Shown here: positions 1 to 10,000 of the stretch, piece by piece
Position numbering within the stretch: the first letter of the stretch is position 1
Layout of the letters: every line of letters starts with the position of its first letter
DNA from: Cryptomeria japonica
Taxonomy: Eukaryota > Streptophyta > Pinopsida > Cupressales > Cupressaceae
Direction of reading: 5' to 3'
NCBI RefSeq assembly: GCF_030272615.1
Contig: NC_081411.1
Location: forward strand, 42,773,140-42,831,139
Length of the DNA stretch: 58,000 nucleotides
The notes under the pieces: generated by a model
What the model was told of the DNA's origin: nothing
The model's input: the letters and a program-made list of their open reading frames with translations, nothing else
Database searches by the model: none
Position numbers and translations under genes: made by a program

Positions 1-8
1 AACATAAC

Positions 9-431
9 ATGCATGAATATTCATTTGGACTTGGATATAATCTTTCTAAGCCCACCAAAGCATCTAAAAGACCATCTCTCAATGTGAATGCTATATTTAG
101 TAGTGATGATGATCTCACTTCAACTAAATCATCTTCTACTTCTATCAACTCTCATTCCCCTCATAAGGAAATCTTGGCGATGAACAAATCTCTTTATGAA
201 TCCCCTCAAATTTCTAAATCCACTTATGAATCTTTATCTCCTATTCATCATAAAGTCCTTTCCTCCAAGGATAAGGCTCTAATAAATTACACTCATCCTT
301 CTTCTAAGATTTCTTGTGACTTTTCTTCTTCAATTTTTATCATTTTATACATGTTTTTGATCTCACTTATAGTTGAGCATTTAGCATGTCATATTCAAAT
401 ACCTCATTCAATCTATCATGTCTTTAAATAA
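9..431 (+). CDS. C-terminal part of a gag-type ORF of element C (partial)
   Basis: The frame is open to the left edge of the window, so the Met at 9 is not necessarily a start. The 140 residues begin with a short glycine-containing GLGY motif followed by a Ser/Thr/Lys-rich, low-complexity stretch and end with a hydrophobic segment (about residues 108-127, rich in I, L, F) before the stop at 429-431. Element B carries a GLGF motif in its G-patch region just after the protease, so this may be the tail of the equivalent protein in C. That link is inference from a few residues. There is no catalytic domain. The hydrophobic end could be a translation of non-coding DNA rather than protein. Confidence 0.4.
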   Translation: MHEYSFGLGYNLSKPTKASKRPSLNVNAIFSSDDDLTSTKSSSTSINSHSPHKEILAMNKSLYESPQISKSTYESLSPIHHKVLSSKDKALINYTHPSSKISCDFSSSIFIILYMFLISLIVEHLACHIQIPHSIYHVFK

Positions 432-2254
432 CATTAATGGCTATTATGTTGCTCATCATTATGTGACATTGGTAGCTCATTTACTAGGGGCTCATTGTCA
501 TTCATGATGGTACAATTTCAAGTGCAATCATATTTTTGAAGCAACATAATAGCCTAACTTTCTATGTTATCTCTTGTTCCTATGAGGACAAGAGTGATTT
601 CATACATCTCTTCTTTTTATGGTTAAAACTTCCCTTTGGGGTAATAGTGTGGAAATATTGATCATCTTTTCTTTAGAATCCTCTTTTCCTAGATATGGGA
701 GAAGATGTGTATTCTCTTTCTTATCCTACCCACTTCTTGTGAGGAGCATTTTACATACACTAATGTCTTGCTTGCATGAACTCATGTGAGTATGTAGTAC
801 ATTTTTCTTATGTCTAAATCTCTCCCTAGAAGATTGTGTAAGTCCTTCTCATTGACCTTATCCTTGGGAGCCAATGATATTTTCTTATTTTTATCTAAGG
901 ATCCACTTTTTCCTATTTCGTGGATGGTGTGAACTTTATTACTTGATGTTATTCCTTGTATGCATTTGTTGTTGTTTGTTCAAGGATTCTCTCTTACAAG
1001 AGGTGTAAGTCCTTGACTACAACCTCTTTTGCACCTGGTAAAATACATCCATAATGAATTCACTCTCCCAATTGGGTTAAAAAGAGCGTCATCCTTCATT
1101 AAGAATCACTTTCACCTCGCAAAAGAAGGAAGTATTGCATTTTTATTCTCTTCTTTGTCTTATTCTAGAAGATGTTATATTTGTCTAAGACAATTCCTCT
1201 CGGGGATAGGTGTCTTTTGTACAAAGATCTCTTCTCCTGTAAGGATCTCCTTTACACATACTACAAGATATCCCTTTTCAACTATCTTATCCTTGCTTAA
1301 AGAGTGCAAAACTCTCTTGCTTGGATCTATGACATTGTTGCATTTTCGGGGTATCTTCTTTTGTGATGAAGGTAGGTATCCTTGTTCTACTTCGCTTATG
1401 ACATAAACATTACACTTTTTGAGCAATGGGTCATTCTTGGAACCAGAGCACAGACTCTTAGAGCGAGATGTCTCCATTTTTCTTTTATGCAACGTGATTA
1501 TTCTCGGAACCAGAGCACAGACTCTTAGAGCGAGATGTCATGCTTTTGTACTATACATATACAGGTTGTAGCATACTCGGGCATAGACTCCTATGAGGTG
1601 CTTCTAACCTTACTTACACACACATACACGAGGTTGAGTGGAACTAGCGGCATAAGGCTAGACTTTCTCACTCTCCTCCCTTACATGGATCACCTATACA
1701 AGATCTAGGGGTGAGAAGTCCATGTTTTCTCTCTCACTATTCTTCTCGTGGATCACCAATGTGTGTATTCATGCTTTTTTCCTTTCTTTTATTCTCTTTG
1801 CATTTTGTTTCCATTTACATCCTTCATCTTGTGTTAGAGAACTCTCAAATCCTCACACTCTTTGTTGTGTTCGAATTGAGATTTAGTCCTCTTTCTTACC
1901 AAATGATTCTCCATTAGTTTTTGATCTCATATCAAATCTTGTTGTGAGCATTTGTCATCAATATTCTTTAACAATTCGAAGTGGTAAACATGATACCCTG
2001 TTTCAACTCACTAAAATTAGCAAGCCGAAACAGGGGGGGGCATATAGCTACCCTCGAATTTTCATCACCTTCCTTAGTAAGCATTAGGTGATTTTGTGAT
2101 CTAACATGTGGTTTTGTAGGTTGTGGTTCTTAACTGAGTACTGCAGATGCCACTGGGGGCTTCATCTGACAACTTATAGATATATCCTTTTTCAAATAAT
2201 GTTTACTTTTCTGTACTTTAGCTTGCATATGCACGTAGTGTTCATATGACTGCT
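432..2254 (+). other. 3' non-coding region of element C
   Basis: No convincing coding region; the short open frames here show no domain. It contains a near-perfect 32-bp direct repeat (1441-1472 and 1508-1539), an eight-G run followed by CATA near 2031, and CACTGGGGGCTT near 2152. Both G-motifs recur in the same order in element A (near 10904 and 11090), so they are conserved features of this family's 3' region. Confidence 0.5.
1441..1539. repeat. Pair of 32-bp direct repeats
   Basis: The stretch beginning AACCAGAGCACAGACTC at 1441 is repeated at 1508 with a 67-bp period, and the match extends a few bases to the left with one change. It lies in the 3' non-coding region of element C. Function unknown. 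Confidence 0.8.
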
Positions 2255-2269
2255 AAAGTGGGGGCTAAA
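2255..2269 (+). promoter_or_regulatory. Polypurine tract of element C
   Basis: AAAGTGGGGGCTAAA lies immediately before the LTR start TGTAGC. The identical 15-mer precedes the 3' LTR of element A at 11192-11206. In LTR elements this tract primes plus-strand DNA synthesis. Confidence 0.8.
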
Positions 2270-2610
2270 TGTAGCATCGTAAATTGTACGCACTTGCTAA
2301 AGTGGTACAATTTCACACCTAGTTTAGCACCCGCCTTGGCGCATCTTGCATTTTGCATTGCATTTCCCCTTTAGCACTTAATTAATTAAAGTAATTAGGT
2401 CTAAGGTCCTATTTCATCATCTTCCATATCATAAAGTTGGGCCCTTTTCATTAAAGTGTGCCCCTTTCATTTTATTCATCTAATACATCATTTAATCAAA
2501 AACCCTAATTAGGTCCTATTTTGAACTTAGGGGCTTGATTTTGGGGGTCAAAACATCTCGAAATTACCTGTAACTTCGAGATTCTCTCTAAAATCATCAT
2601 ATCCGACGAC

Positions 2611-2691
2611 CCTAAAAATTTGGTGAAAAGTTGTCGGGACCATGGCGCCCGGAGTGCACATGGTCCCAGACATTTTTCCCAAAATTTTAGG
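2611..2691. repeat. Long imperfect palindrome in LTR C
   Basis: The left arm starts CCTAAAAATTTGG and runs to GGGACCATG; the right arm runs from CATGGTCCC to CCAAAATTTTAGG. The arms are about 33 nt each and pair with a few bulges around a short GC-rich centre. The same module with changed centre is found twice in the leader of element A (6218-6299, 6845-6925). Confidence 0.85.
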
Positions 2692-3180
2692 AGGGCAATC
2701 CAATCATAAAATAAAGCTTAACCCCAAGAAATTGGTGGGAGATTCAATCTCTAGGTCAGCCAAAAGTTGAAATTAAGACCTAGGGTTTCATATTTAAGAG
2801 CTCTCTTTCTTCATTGGAAAGGATCCGAATTTTGGTTTCAGGGACCTTCTATGCAGCGAAAGAGCAGATCTTTGAAGACTTCAACAACATTCAACATCCA
2901 TCCATCAAGCATTCATCAATTTCATTCATCCATTTAAGGCTTTGAAGGCATTGAAGAGCAACAAGGGATCACCGACTGAAGATTGGCTTGTACCCCTCCC
3001 TTGGGGTTGGGTATGATTTCATGTTGTTTTCATGTCTTTGCATAAGCCTCATTATATCATTTGTATTCATGCTTTAGATCACTTTGCATCTTGATTTGGA
3101 GCACTTACATTATCATTCACAAGCAATTAGGGTTTACTTTCTAGATTGCTCTAGTTTGCTTACTTGCATTTTAGGATCTT

Positions 3181-3225
3181 GCACACACACAAGGTCTGCA
3201 CACACACAAGGTCTGCACACACACA
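3181..3225. repeat. CA-rich minisatellite
   Basis: About two and a half copies of an 18-bp unit, CACACACACAAGGTCTG, inside LTR C. Confidence 0.85.
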
Positions 3226-3429
3226 TTACTTTTACAATACAAATTGGCTATTCATGGAGGTGGAAATCACCAAAGTGGGGGTTTGACTAAGGCAAAACCC
3301 TATATAGCCACCTACAACCCTTTTCAGATATAAGTGCAGATTTCTGAATTCAAAGGACGCTGCAAGTTGCAGATCTGACGGAAGCAGACTGAGACGGGAC
3401 AACACACCAAATTGCAGAGAAGAAACCTA

Positions 3430-3525
3430 GGACAAGGGCGTGGGGCGCCCTGGTCCTGATAGGACAGGGGCGTTGGGCGCCCTGGTCCCTAGGACAAGGG
3501 CGCTGGGCGCCCTGGTCCCTCAGAC
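3430..3525. repeat. Three GC-rich hairpin units in LTR C
   Basis: Three consecutive units of the type GGACAAGGGCG...GGGCGCCCTGGTCC. Each is self-complementary through GGAC...GTCC and GGGCGCCC. A triple array of the same type occurs in both LTRs of element A (4737-4830 and 11385-11478). Confidence 0.8.
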
Positions 3526-3947
3526 AACAACAGTTTTCAGCACTTTTCGACAGCTTTCAGGTTGCCAAAAGGAGCAGTTTCAGGTGCAGAATCAGGTCAG
3601 TGGCGCATGCGCCCCTATCCCGAACATTTCCACTCAGATTTTAACCCCAGGTACACATCTGCATTCTCCTTTTATCCTTGTGTTTACAACTTTTCATCAC
3701 TTAATCTCAATCTTGCAATCTTGTTACTAGTTCATACTTGCACTCTAGGGCTGGTAATTGAACTTGCATCATTTTATCTATCATTTGCAACAAAGGAATA
3801 GAAATCCTAATAGGTAGTTCATGGCTCTCTCTTCCACAAAAAGAAGTAGCCAATTGTCTGATACCTCTAGGCTCTTTCGTATTCCACAAGTGTGTGATTG
3901 AAAGTGAGATTAGGGCATGTTTGCTTAGTGTCACTTTTTCCCTCACA

Positions 3948-4558
3948 CATCTATTAATGCATAACCATCAGGCTGCTCTATATTTAAGTCCTCTTCCAGT
4001 ATCCCATTTAAAAATGTGGACTTGACATCCATCTGGTATACCTTGAACTTCTTATAAGCTGCAAATGCAAGCAATGTTCTGACACCTTCCAGTCTTGCTA
4101 CTGGTGCAAAAGTTTCTCCATAGTCTTCTCCTTCTTCTTGTGCATAACCTTTGCATACTAATATTTCCTTATTATGAATTACAACACCATCTTCATTCAA
4201 TTTGTTTCTGAATACCCATTTAGTGCCTATAACATTATTGATTATCGATCGGAGCAGGGTCCAAGTGTTGTTCTTCACAATTTGATCCAACTCCTCCACA
4301 GCTTTCACCCAATGATCATCATCAAATTCCTCTTTAGCACTTCTAGGTTCAAAGGTAGAGATCATGCAAGAGTTCTCTCTTAATCTCCTTCTAGTTTGTA
4401 CACCCACATCCTTATTCCCAATTATCTGTGGAGGACTGTGATTCAGTCTCACATACCTAGGTAAAATATGATCATTCTCTTCAGGTTCAACTTCATCATT
4501 GTCATCTTCTTCTGAATTTGTTTGCTCTAGTTGAACAACTTCATCAGGATTTTCTTTG
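3948..4558 (-). pseudogene. Copia reverse transcriptase fragment (element D)
   Basis: Translated on the minus strand this gives a linker rich in Asp and Glu followed by the N-terminal part of a copia RT (RVT_2 type). Recognisable landmarks are GTKWVFRNKLNEDG, the VCKGYAQ motif, ETFAPVARLE and DVKSTFLNG, ending at about QPDGY. The frame is open throughout, but the fragment stops before the catalytic YVDD motif because element C interrupts it. Upstream (towards higher coordinates) it is cut by the LTR of element A at 4559; the frame apparently extending past 4558 runs into LTR sequence and is not part of the gene. Its other side is found at 12493, beyond A. Confidence 0.85.
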
Positions 4559-4736
4559 TGTAGCGTCCTAAAATTGTGACACATGCAATTTCGACTGCAT
4601 TTCGGTCTTCACGATGGTGACGCAACACGCAACCTGAATGGAGACCCCAAAACTTGCTCACGACACGGAAAACTGCATTTTTCAAGCACCCTGGCTTGAA
4701 CCTCCTTGCACCCTGCTGTCCCGGGAGGTGGGACCA

Positions 4737-4830
4737 GAGCGCCTAGCGCCCTGGTCCTTCAGGACTAGGGCGCCCAGCGCCCTGGTCCCCAGGACCATGG
4801 CGCCCAGCGCCCTGGTCCCTGGGTCCTATT
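4737..4830. repeat. Three GC-rich hairpin units in LTR A
   Basis: Three units of the type GGACCATGGCGCCCAGCGCC...TGGTCC. Each can fold into a hairpin of about 12 bp with one mismatch. They lie about 110 bp upstream of the TATA box, in the predicted U3. Repeated in the 3' LTR at 11385-11478 and related to 3430-3525 in LTR C. Confidence 0.8.
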
Positions 4831-4941
4831 TTGGGCCCGGTCTCCTAAGGGGTCTCGGGTCTTTTTGTTTGCAATTTGGAAATTACATTTCCTGGTCAGC
4901 CTAAGGTCGGGAAAATCAGTCTTTTAACCCTAATTGGCAAG

Positions 4942-4949
4942 TATATAAA
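4942..4949 (+). promoter_or_regulatory. Probable TATA box of LTR A
   Basis: TATATAAA followed by ACTACATTTTTCTCTCTC, giving a transcript start at about 4975. U3 would be about 0.4 kb and R-U5 about 0.87 kb. The second copy is at 11590-11597. Confidence 0.6.
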
Positions 4950-5848
4950 CTACATTTTTCTCTCTCATTTGGATATAACACATACATGAGGAGGATATAT
5001 GTGAAAAGCGTGGAAACTATACTCAAGCATTCAAGCATTTAAGCATTCAAGCATTCCTTCAAGCAATTGATCATTTCAAGTCTCCATTCAAGGCTAAGTG
5101 TTGCATTCAAGTCAAGGATTCAACCATTGAAGAGGAGATCACTTACTACATGCTACTACAACATACAACATACAACATCTAAACCTTCGCACATAAGGAT
5201 ACAAACATCCTTAGAACAAGGTATTAGTACTTGTTTTACAGTCATTTACATTTACAGCTCTTGCTCATTTCTTGGTTAATTCCAAAACCGGGGTTTGACC
5301 TAAAGGCAAACCCCTAATCCCTAACCCCCCAATCATCTTCGCTTTTCTGTGTGTAGGTTGCAGGTACGCGGCTGAAATTGAAGATCTGGAATCCTTGTGC
5401 AGAGACGAACCGATCCCCCTTCGTTTGACGGATTTTTCGGAGGACCGTGGCATCGGGCGCCATCGTCCCGACAACTTTTGCTCAAATTTGCAGGACAGTG
5501 CCGTATCGACATTTTACTGCTAATTCCAGGTCCGCAGCTTCATACTATATTCCTATCTCAGTTTATAAGCGAATCTTTGTCACTTTCTATGTATTCCTAG
5601 CTTAATTCTTCTATGCACATTCTTTACAAAAGAGGGTAGCCTTGCTTTCTTAACCCTTGAAACACATTTAGCATCCAATCTTGCATTGCGTGGGATTGGA
5701 CCTTGTGGGTTTGAACCCCTCTTTTGAATGTAAAGTCTCTCCCCTAAGTGAAAACCATCGAATCCTAGCGAACCTCCCTTCTCTCTCCTCGGAGTTGGAA
5801 GAGGGGAGAACAACTAGGGTTCGATCGCGATTTTCCGCTTTACATTTT

Positions 5849-5866
5849 GGTGAACCCGACGTGAAC
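5849..5866 (+). promoter_or_regulatory. Primer binding site of element A (tRNA-Trp type)
   Basis: TGGTGAACCCGACGTGAA begins 3 nt after the LTR. It is complementary to the last 18 nt of plant tRNA-Trp as I remember that sequence, including the CCA end. The match stops after 18 nt, the usual retroelement length. Element B uses the same primer. Confidence 0.8.
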
Positions 5867-7025
5867 ATCCTTTCTGATTATTCATGATTAGATCTGAAAA
5901 TTGATTCCTTGATTACATTTCCATGTTTGATCTTTTGCAAAATTTTAGAGGTGATTGCATAAAAACCCTAAAATTTCTTTTTAGTAATTAAACTTGTGAA
6001 ATGCTTAGTTGTTAATGTTTGTTTCAGATCTGCCCTTCTATTACAAATTATCAATTCATATCTATGCTTTAATTTTGAAAATTAAGTGGTTAAATGTCAA
6101 AACCCTAATTTTTGAAACCCTCTTAATTCAACCTTTGTCCGACAATTTGACCAATCAAAACATCTCCAAATCAGCTGTAACTTTGGATTCTGCAATAAAA
6201 TCACAATATCCTTCATCCCTAAAAATTTGGAAAAAAGTTGCGAGGACCGTGTTGCACTCTGAGCGCCATCGTCCCCGACATTTTTTCCAAAATTTCGGGA
6301 GTGAGATCTTGCTGTATTTTCCTGCTAAAATCTAGAATTTTGGTTGATTTTGTCAATTATAACACTTTCAAAATTACAGTCAAAGTTGGTCTTGCGATTG
6401 CTTGGTCTAAGGCTTCTAATCATTCAAAAATTGTTGAAATTGAAATTTTGTGTCAAAATTGTGTTCTTACTGTCCTAAATCTGAAAATTGTGTTTGCATT
6501 CATTCAAAATTTCAGTGCTTTATTCAAATTCTTGCATTTTGTGACTTTTGAAATTAAGTGCTTAATTACAACAACTTTGATTTCCGCTTTCAAAATTGAA
6601 TTTGGCGTGAAATTGAGTCAATTTTCAAATTTCAAAATTTGCATTGCTCTTGACATTCCCTCTAAAATCGTAAAATTCATAATTTCAGTTTCCCTCTCTT
6701 TTTCAAAATTCAAAATTTTGCATTTTTCGACAATCTTGATAGGGTTCAATTTTGAGATTGCAACTTTAATTTGGCCTATCTACAGATCGTAAAATCACTC
6801 AATTTTTTCAGATTAGCTCTAAAATCATCATACCTTTCATCCCCGCAAATTTTGAAAAAAGTTGTAAGGACCGTGTTGCACTCCGAGCGCCACGGTCCCG
6901 AACATTTTTTCCGAAATTTCGGGAGACTGTTGTGATTGCATTTAACAGCTTAAATCTGGAAGATTGGCTGTTTTTACTGAAAATTGCTACCTCTAAATTC
7001 AAAATTTTCTCTTTCTCTCTAGTGC
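5867..7025 (+). other. Leader of element A with two long palindromes
   Basis: AT-rich non-coding leader between primer site and gag. It has two copies of the palindrome module: 6218-6299 (CCTAAAAATTTGG ... CCAAAATTTCGG) and 6845-6925, each with GGACCGTG on the left arm and a GGTCC or CGTCC type right arm. The sequence before each copy (TAAAATCA..ATA, then CATCCC) also resembles that before the palindrome in LTR C. This could be an RNA structure for packaging or dimerisation, but that is speculation. The open frames at 6009-6792 look like chance translation of AT-rich DNA. Confidence 0.6.
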
Positions 7026-10000
7026 ATGAGTTTTACAACAATAAGCCCTACTTACACTATTCCCGTTAGACGAAGCCGTAGAATTAAGTCTTTCCGAGGT
7101 TTAACTACCGAGGAGATGGAACCTAATTTGAGTAGCCTTTTTAACGAGGACATGGGTAATTCCTCTAATCCTCCTAATGATGAAGAAGCTCTCCATGAGG
7201 TTTCTGAAGAACAACTTTCGAAATTGGATAACCAATTTGACGATTTTCACCAATGGATGTCTCAAGAATACCCTGATAGTCAAGCTCTTCCTTTAATTGA
7301 GGGTCTAAAACGTATGCTTCAAAGTGATAAGAATGGAATTGATATTTTGCGTGGTATTGCACACATTGTGGATTCAAATGTGATGCCTATGAAGAGTTGT
7401 GCCGAAACCTTAGGTTATACACAACCTCCTACTCAAGACAATCATTCTATTCCTTTGACGACTCCTATTGCTAGTATACCTACTTTTACATCAAACATAA
7501 TGACTACTTCAACACAAGACATTCCTCCTATGATCACCAGTCATGGGGGCAACCCTTCTTCTTCAATTAACCCTCTTCCTTCATTTAATCCGACTTCTTC
7601 ATTCATTCCTCCAATGAGTGTTCCTATTACATCTCCACAAATGAACATGACGCAAGGGGGCAATTCATTTAACCATTCCATTCCTCCTTGTAGTGTTCCT
7701 CTTGTCCAATCATCCCCTATGACTAATTATCATAGAGTCCCACCACCTTACTCTTTACCTTCTTTCAATAACATAACACCTCCATCTCAATCTAACACAT
7801 CCAATATGAATTCTTCGACTGAAGCGACCATTAACAATCTAGCACAAACTGTCTCTTCTTTAAAACAACAAATTGCCTCTATGAATCAATCTAAGTTTAG
7901 TGTGCCCACATTTGATGTTGCAAGCCCACTTTCTCTTGATATTGTTCGAGCTATTCCTCCTAAACATGTTGAAATCCCGCATTTGGAGCTTTATAATGGT
8001 AAAGGTGATCCTCTAACACATGTTAAGACTTTTCAAACAATTTGTACTGATTTTGCTTATGACCAAAGGTTGCTTGCAAAACTGTTTACTAGAACATTAA
8101 GAGACAAAGCCCTACAATGGTATTGCTCGTTGCCTTCTTATTCTATTACTTCTTTCGAACAACTTGCAAATGCTTTCATTCAACAATTTCAAAACAATAT
8201 AAGTCCTAAAGTTACTTTGATTGATTTAATGCATTGTAAACAAGGTGTTAAAGAAAAAGTGACTGATTTCATTGGTAGATATAAGCATTTGTATGCTCAA
8301 ATTTCTTTTCCAGTGCCTGATAACGATATTCAAAGAATCTTTATTTCTAATTTACAAAAAGATATTCGAGACAAACTTCTGTTTTCTGAGTTTACTTCTT
8401 TCCAACAGTTGTGTGCCACTCTTCACAATTATCAACTGACTGTGAGTCAAATGGAACAATCACATCCTATGGCTCCGAGTGATAAGGGTGATAGCAGTCA
8501 ACAACCATTTGGGAAGTTTAAACCGAACAGAGATTCCATCAAATTCAATGAAAACATCATCAACAACAATGTGAATGCAGCATCAGGTGTGCCTCCTATT
8601 TCTAAATTTTTCAAGAAAGAAAGAAAGTATACTCCTTTGAATGAATCATTGCATAGTATTATGAATAAGTTATTGGAACAAAATGTGCTTACTCTTCCTC
8701 CTATAAGACAAATTGATCCTGCAAAGATTACTTCACCTTATTTCGATAATAAATCTTTTTGTCAATTTCACCGTCAGCCTGGGCATGATACCGAAAAATG
8801 TTTTTCTTTAAAGGGTAAAATTCAAGGTTTGATTGATAACAATACTATCTCTGTTTCTGGAGTGAATGATAAAGGCAACACATCTGTAGCTCCTCCTAAC
8901 CAAAATCTTCAAATTTTCACTGATCCATTGCCTTCTCATATCTCTAATGCAATTGAGGCTAATGATTCCTCTCTCTCATCTGATGGTCTTGTGTCTATGA
9001 CTCCGAACGTGATTAACTTTGTAGAGCAGCAAGAAATCCCTAAAGAACCTTCCATCACATTTGATTCCAGTGAAACCATTAGGGCACCTGATGGTCCTTT
9101 ATACATAGTTGCAAAAGTCAAGAATACACCTTGCCGTGGAGTGCTTATTGATCCTTCGTGCATGATTAATGTTATTACTGAAGAATTTCTTTTTAATTTG
9201 CAATTGAATCAAGTGATCTATGACAAAACAGATGTGATTGTGAAATTATTTGATGCATTTTCTTCTCCTGCAATTGGTTCTATTACATTGCCTATTGAGG
9301 TCCATAACAAATCTCTTGATGTGAACTTTGCTACTATTCCATCCTCCGAACAATTTCGTGTGAAGCTTGGCTATCCTTGGCTATCTTCCATGAAAGCTAT
9401 TGCTTCTCCTATTCACAAGTGTTTGAAATTTCCCTATAATGGTGAAGTTGTTACTATCAATCATAGTCTCTTTAAACCAGCTGAAAGAACTTCTAGTGTT
9501 CCTATTGATTACTTTTGGCCTAAACAATTCCAATCTCTTCCTCCGCGAAGTGATCATCTTTTCAAATCTTATCAAAAGTGGAAAACAGATATGATCCTAT
9601 CTCTAAGTGAACCTAGAACACCTAAGCTTGACATTCCTATCATTCTTGAGAAGGAAGTTCTTCCTTTGAAAGATAAAACTAATGTCTTTCCTCAAGAAGA
9701 TTCTCAACCCATTCCTATGGATGTGACTATGCCTATATCTAATAAACTTCCTAAGAATAGACCTATACCTCCTCGTCATGATGGACTTGGTCTCCTTCCT
9801 AAACCAAATATTCCTCCCTTATATGGAGCAGTTCCTCCTCCTTCCTTTTATAGAGAGAAGAGACCTTCCTCTCCTCCTATTATCCAGCCTAAGAGACCAC
9901 AACCTAAACACCCAAGTGCTAAGGATGAGAACATTCCTCCTCCTCAGTCTTCTCCACTTCCTACTAAGACTAGACGAAATTGTTCTGCACGTGAACGCCG

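Larger units (their letters stand above)
1..3947 (+). mobile_element. Element C: 3' part of a Ty3/gypsy (Tat-like) LTR retrotransposon
   Basis: The left end lies outside the window. What is present is the tail of a coding frame (to 431), about 1.8 kb of non-coding 3' region, a polypurine tract at 2255-2269 and an LTR beginning TGTAGCATC at 2270. The polypurine tract is identical to that of element A, and both LTRs start TGTAGC, so C and A belong to one family group. C lies next to a copia RT fragment that ends abruptly at about 3948, so I infer it was inserted into copia element D. The right boundary near 3947 (LTR end ...CCCTCACA) rests on loss of copia coding similarity and could be off by several bases; the target duplication cannot be checked because the left end is missing. 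432-2269 has no gene I can support. Confidence 0.7.
2270..3947 (+). repeat. LTR of element C (3' LTR)
   Basis: Begins TGTAGCATCG directly after the polypurine tract. It contains a long palindrome (2611-2691), a possible TATA-like TATTTAAGA at 2791-2799, a CA-rich minisatellite (3181-3225) and three GGGCGCC/GGTCC units (3430-3525). The end near 3947 is set where the copia RT fragment resumes and where a CA terminus is present. A length of about 1.68 kb would be longer than the 1.29-kb LTR of A. The second LTR is outside the window. Confidence 0.65.
4559..5845 (+). repeat. 5' LTR of element A
   Basis: 1287 bp, TG...CA ends. It holds a triple GC-rich hairpin array (4737-4830), a TATA box at 4942-4949, and a further GGACCGTGG...CCATCGTCC inverted repeat around 5441-5470. 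The copy at 11207 matches at an offset of 6648 with few changes; a 1-bp length difference (GGGTTTCG against GGGTTCG) lies near the 3' end. Confidence 0.95.

Noticed and set aside
1029-1492. Overlapping frames on both strands in the element C 3' region
   Set aside because: No domain, low-complexity composition, and they span the non-coding direct repeat.
3181-3225. CRISPR-like short direct repeats
   Set aside because: CA-rich minisatellite without spacers, inside a plant LTR; the eukaryotic setting rules out a CRISPR array.
7101-7377. Minus-strand frames opposite the start of element A gag
   Set aside because: Antisense shadows of a well-supported plus-strand ORF.
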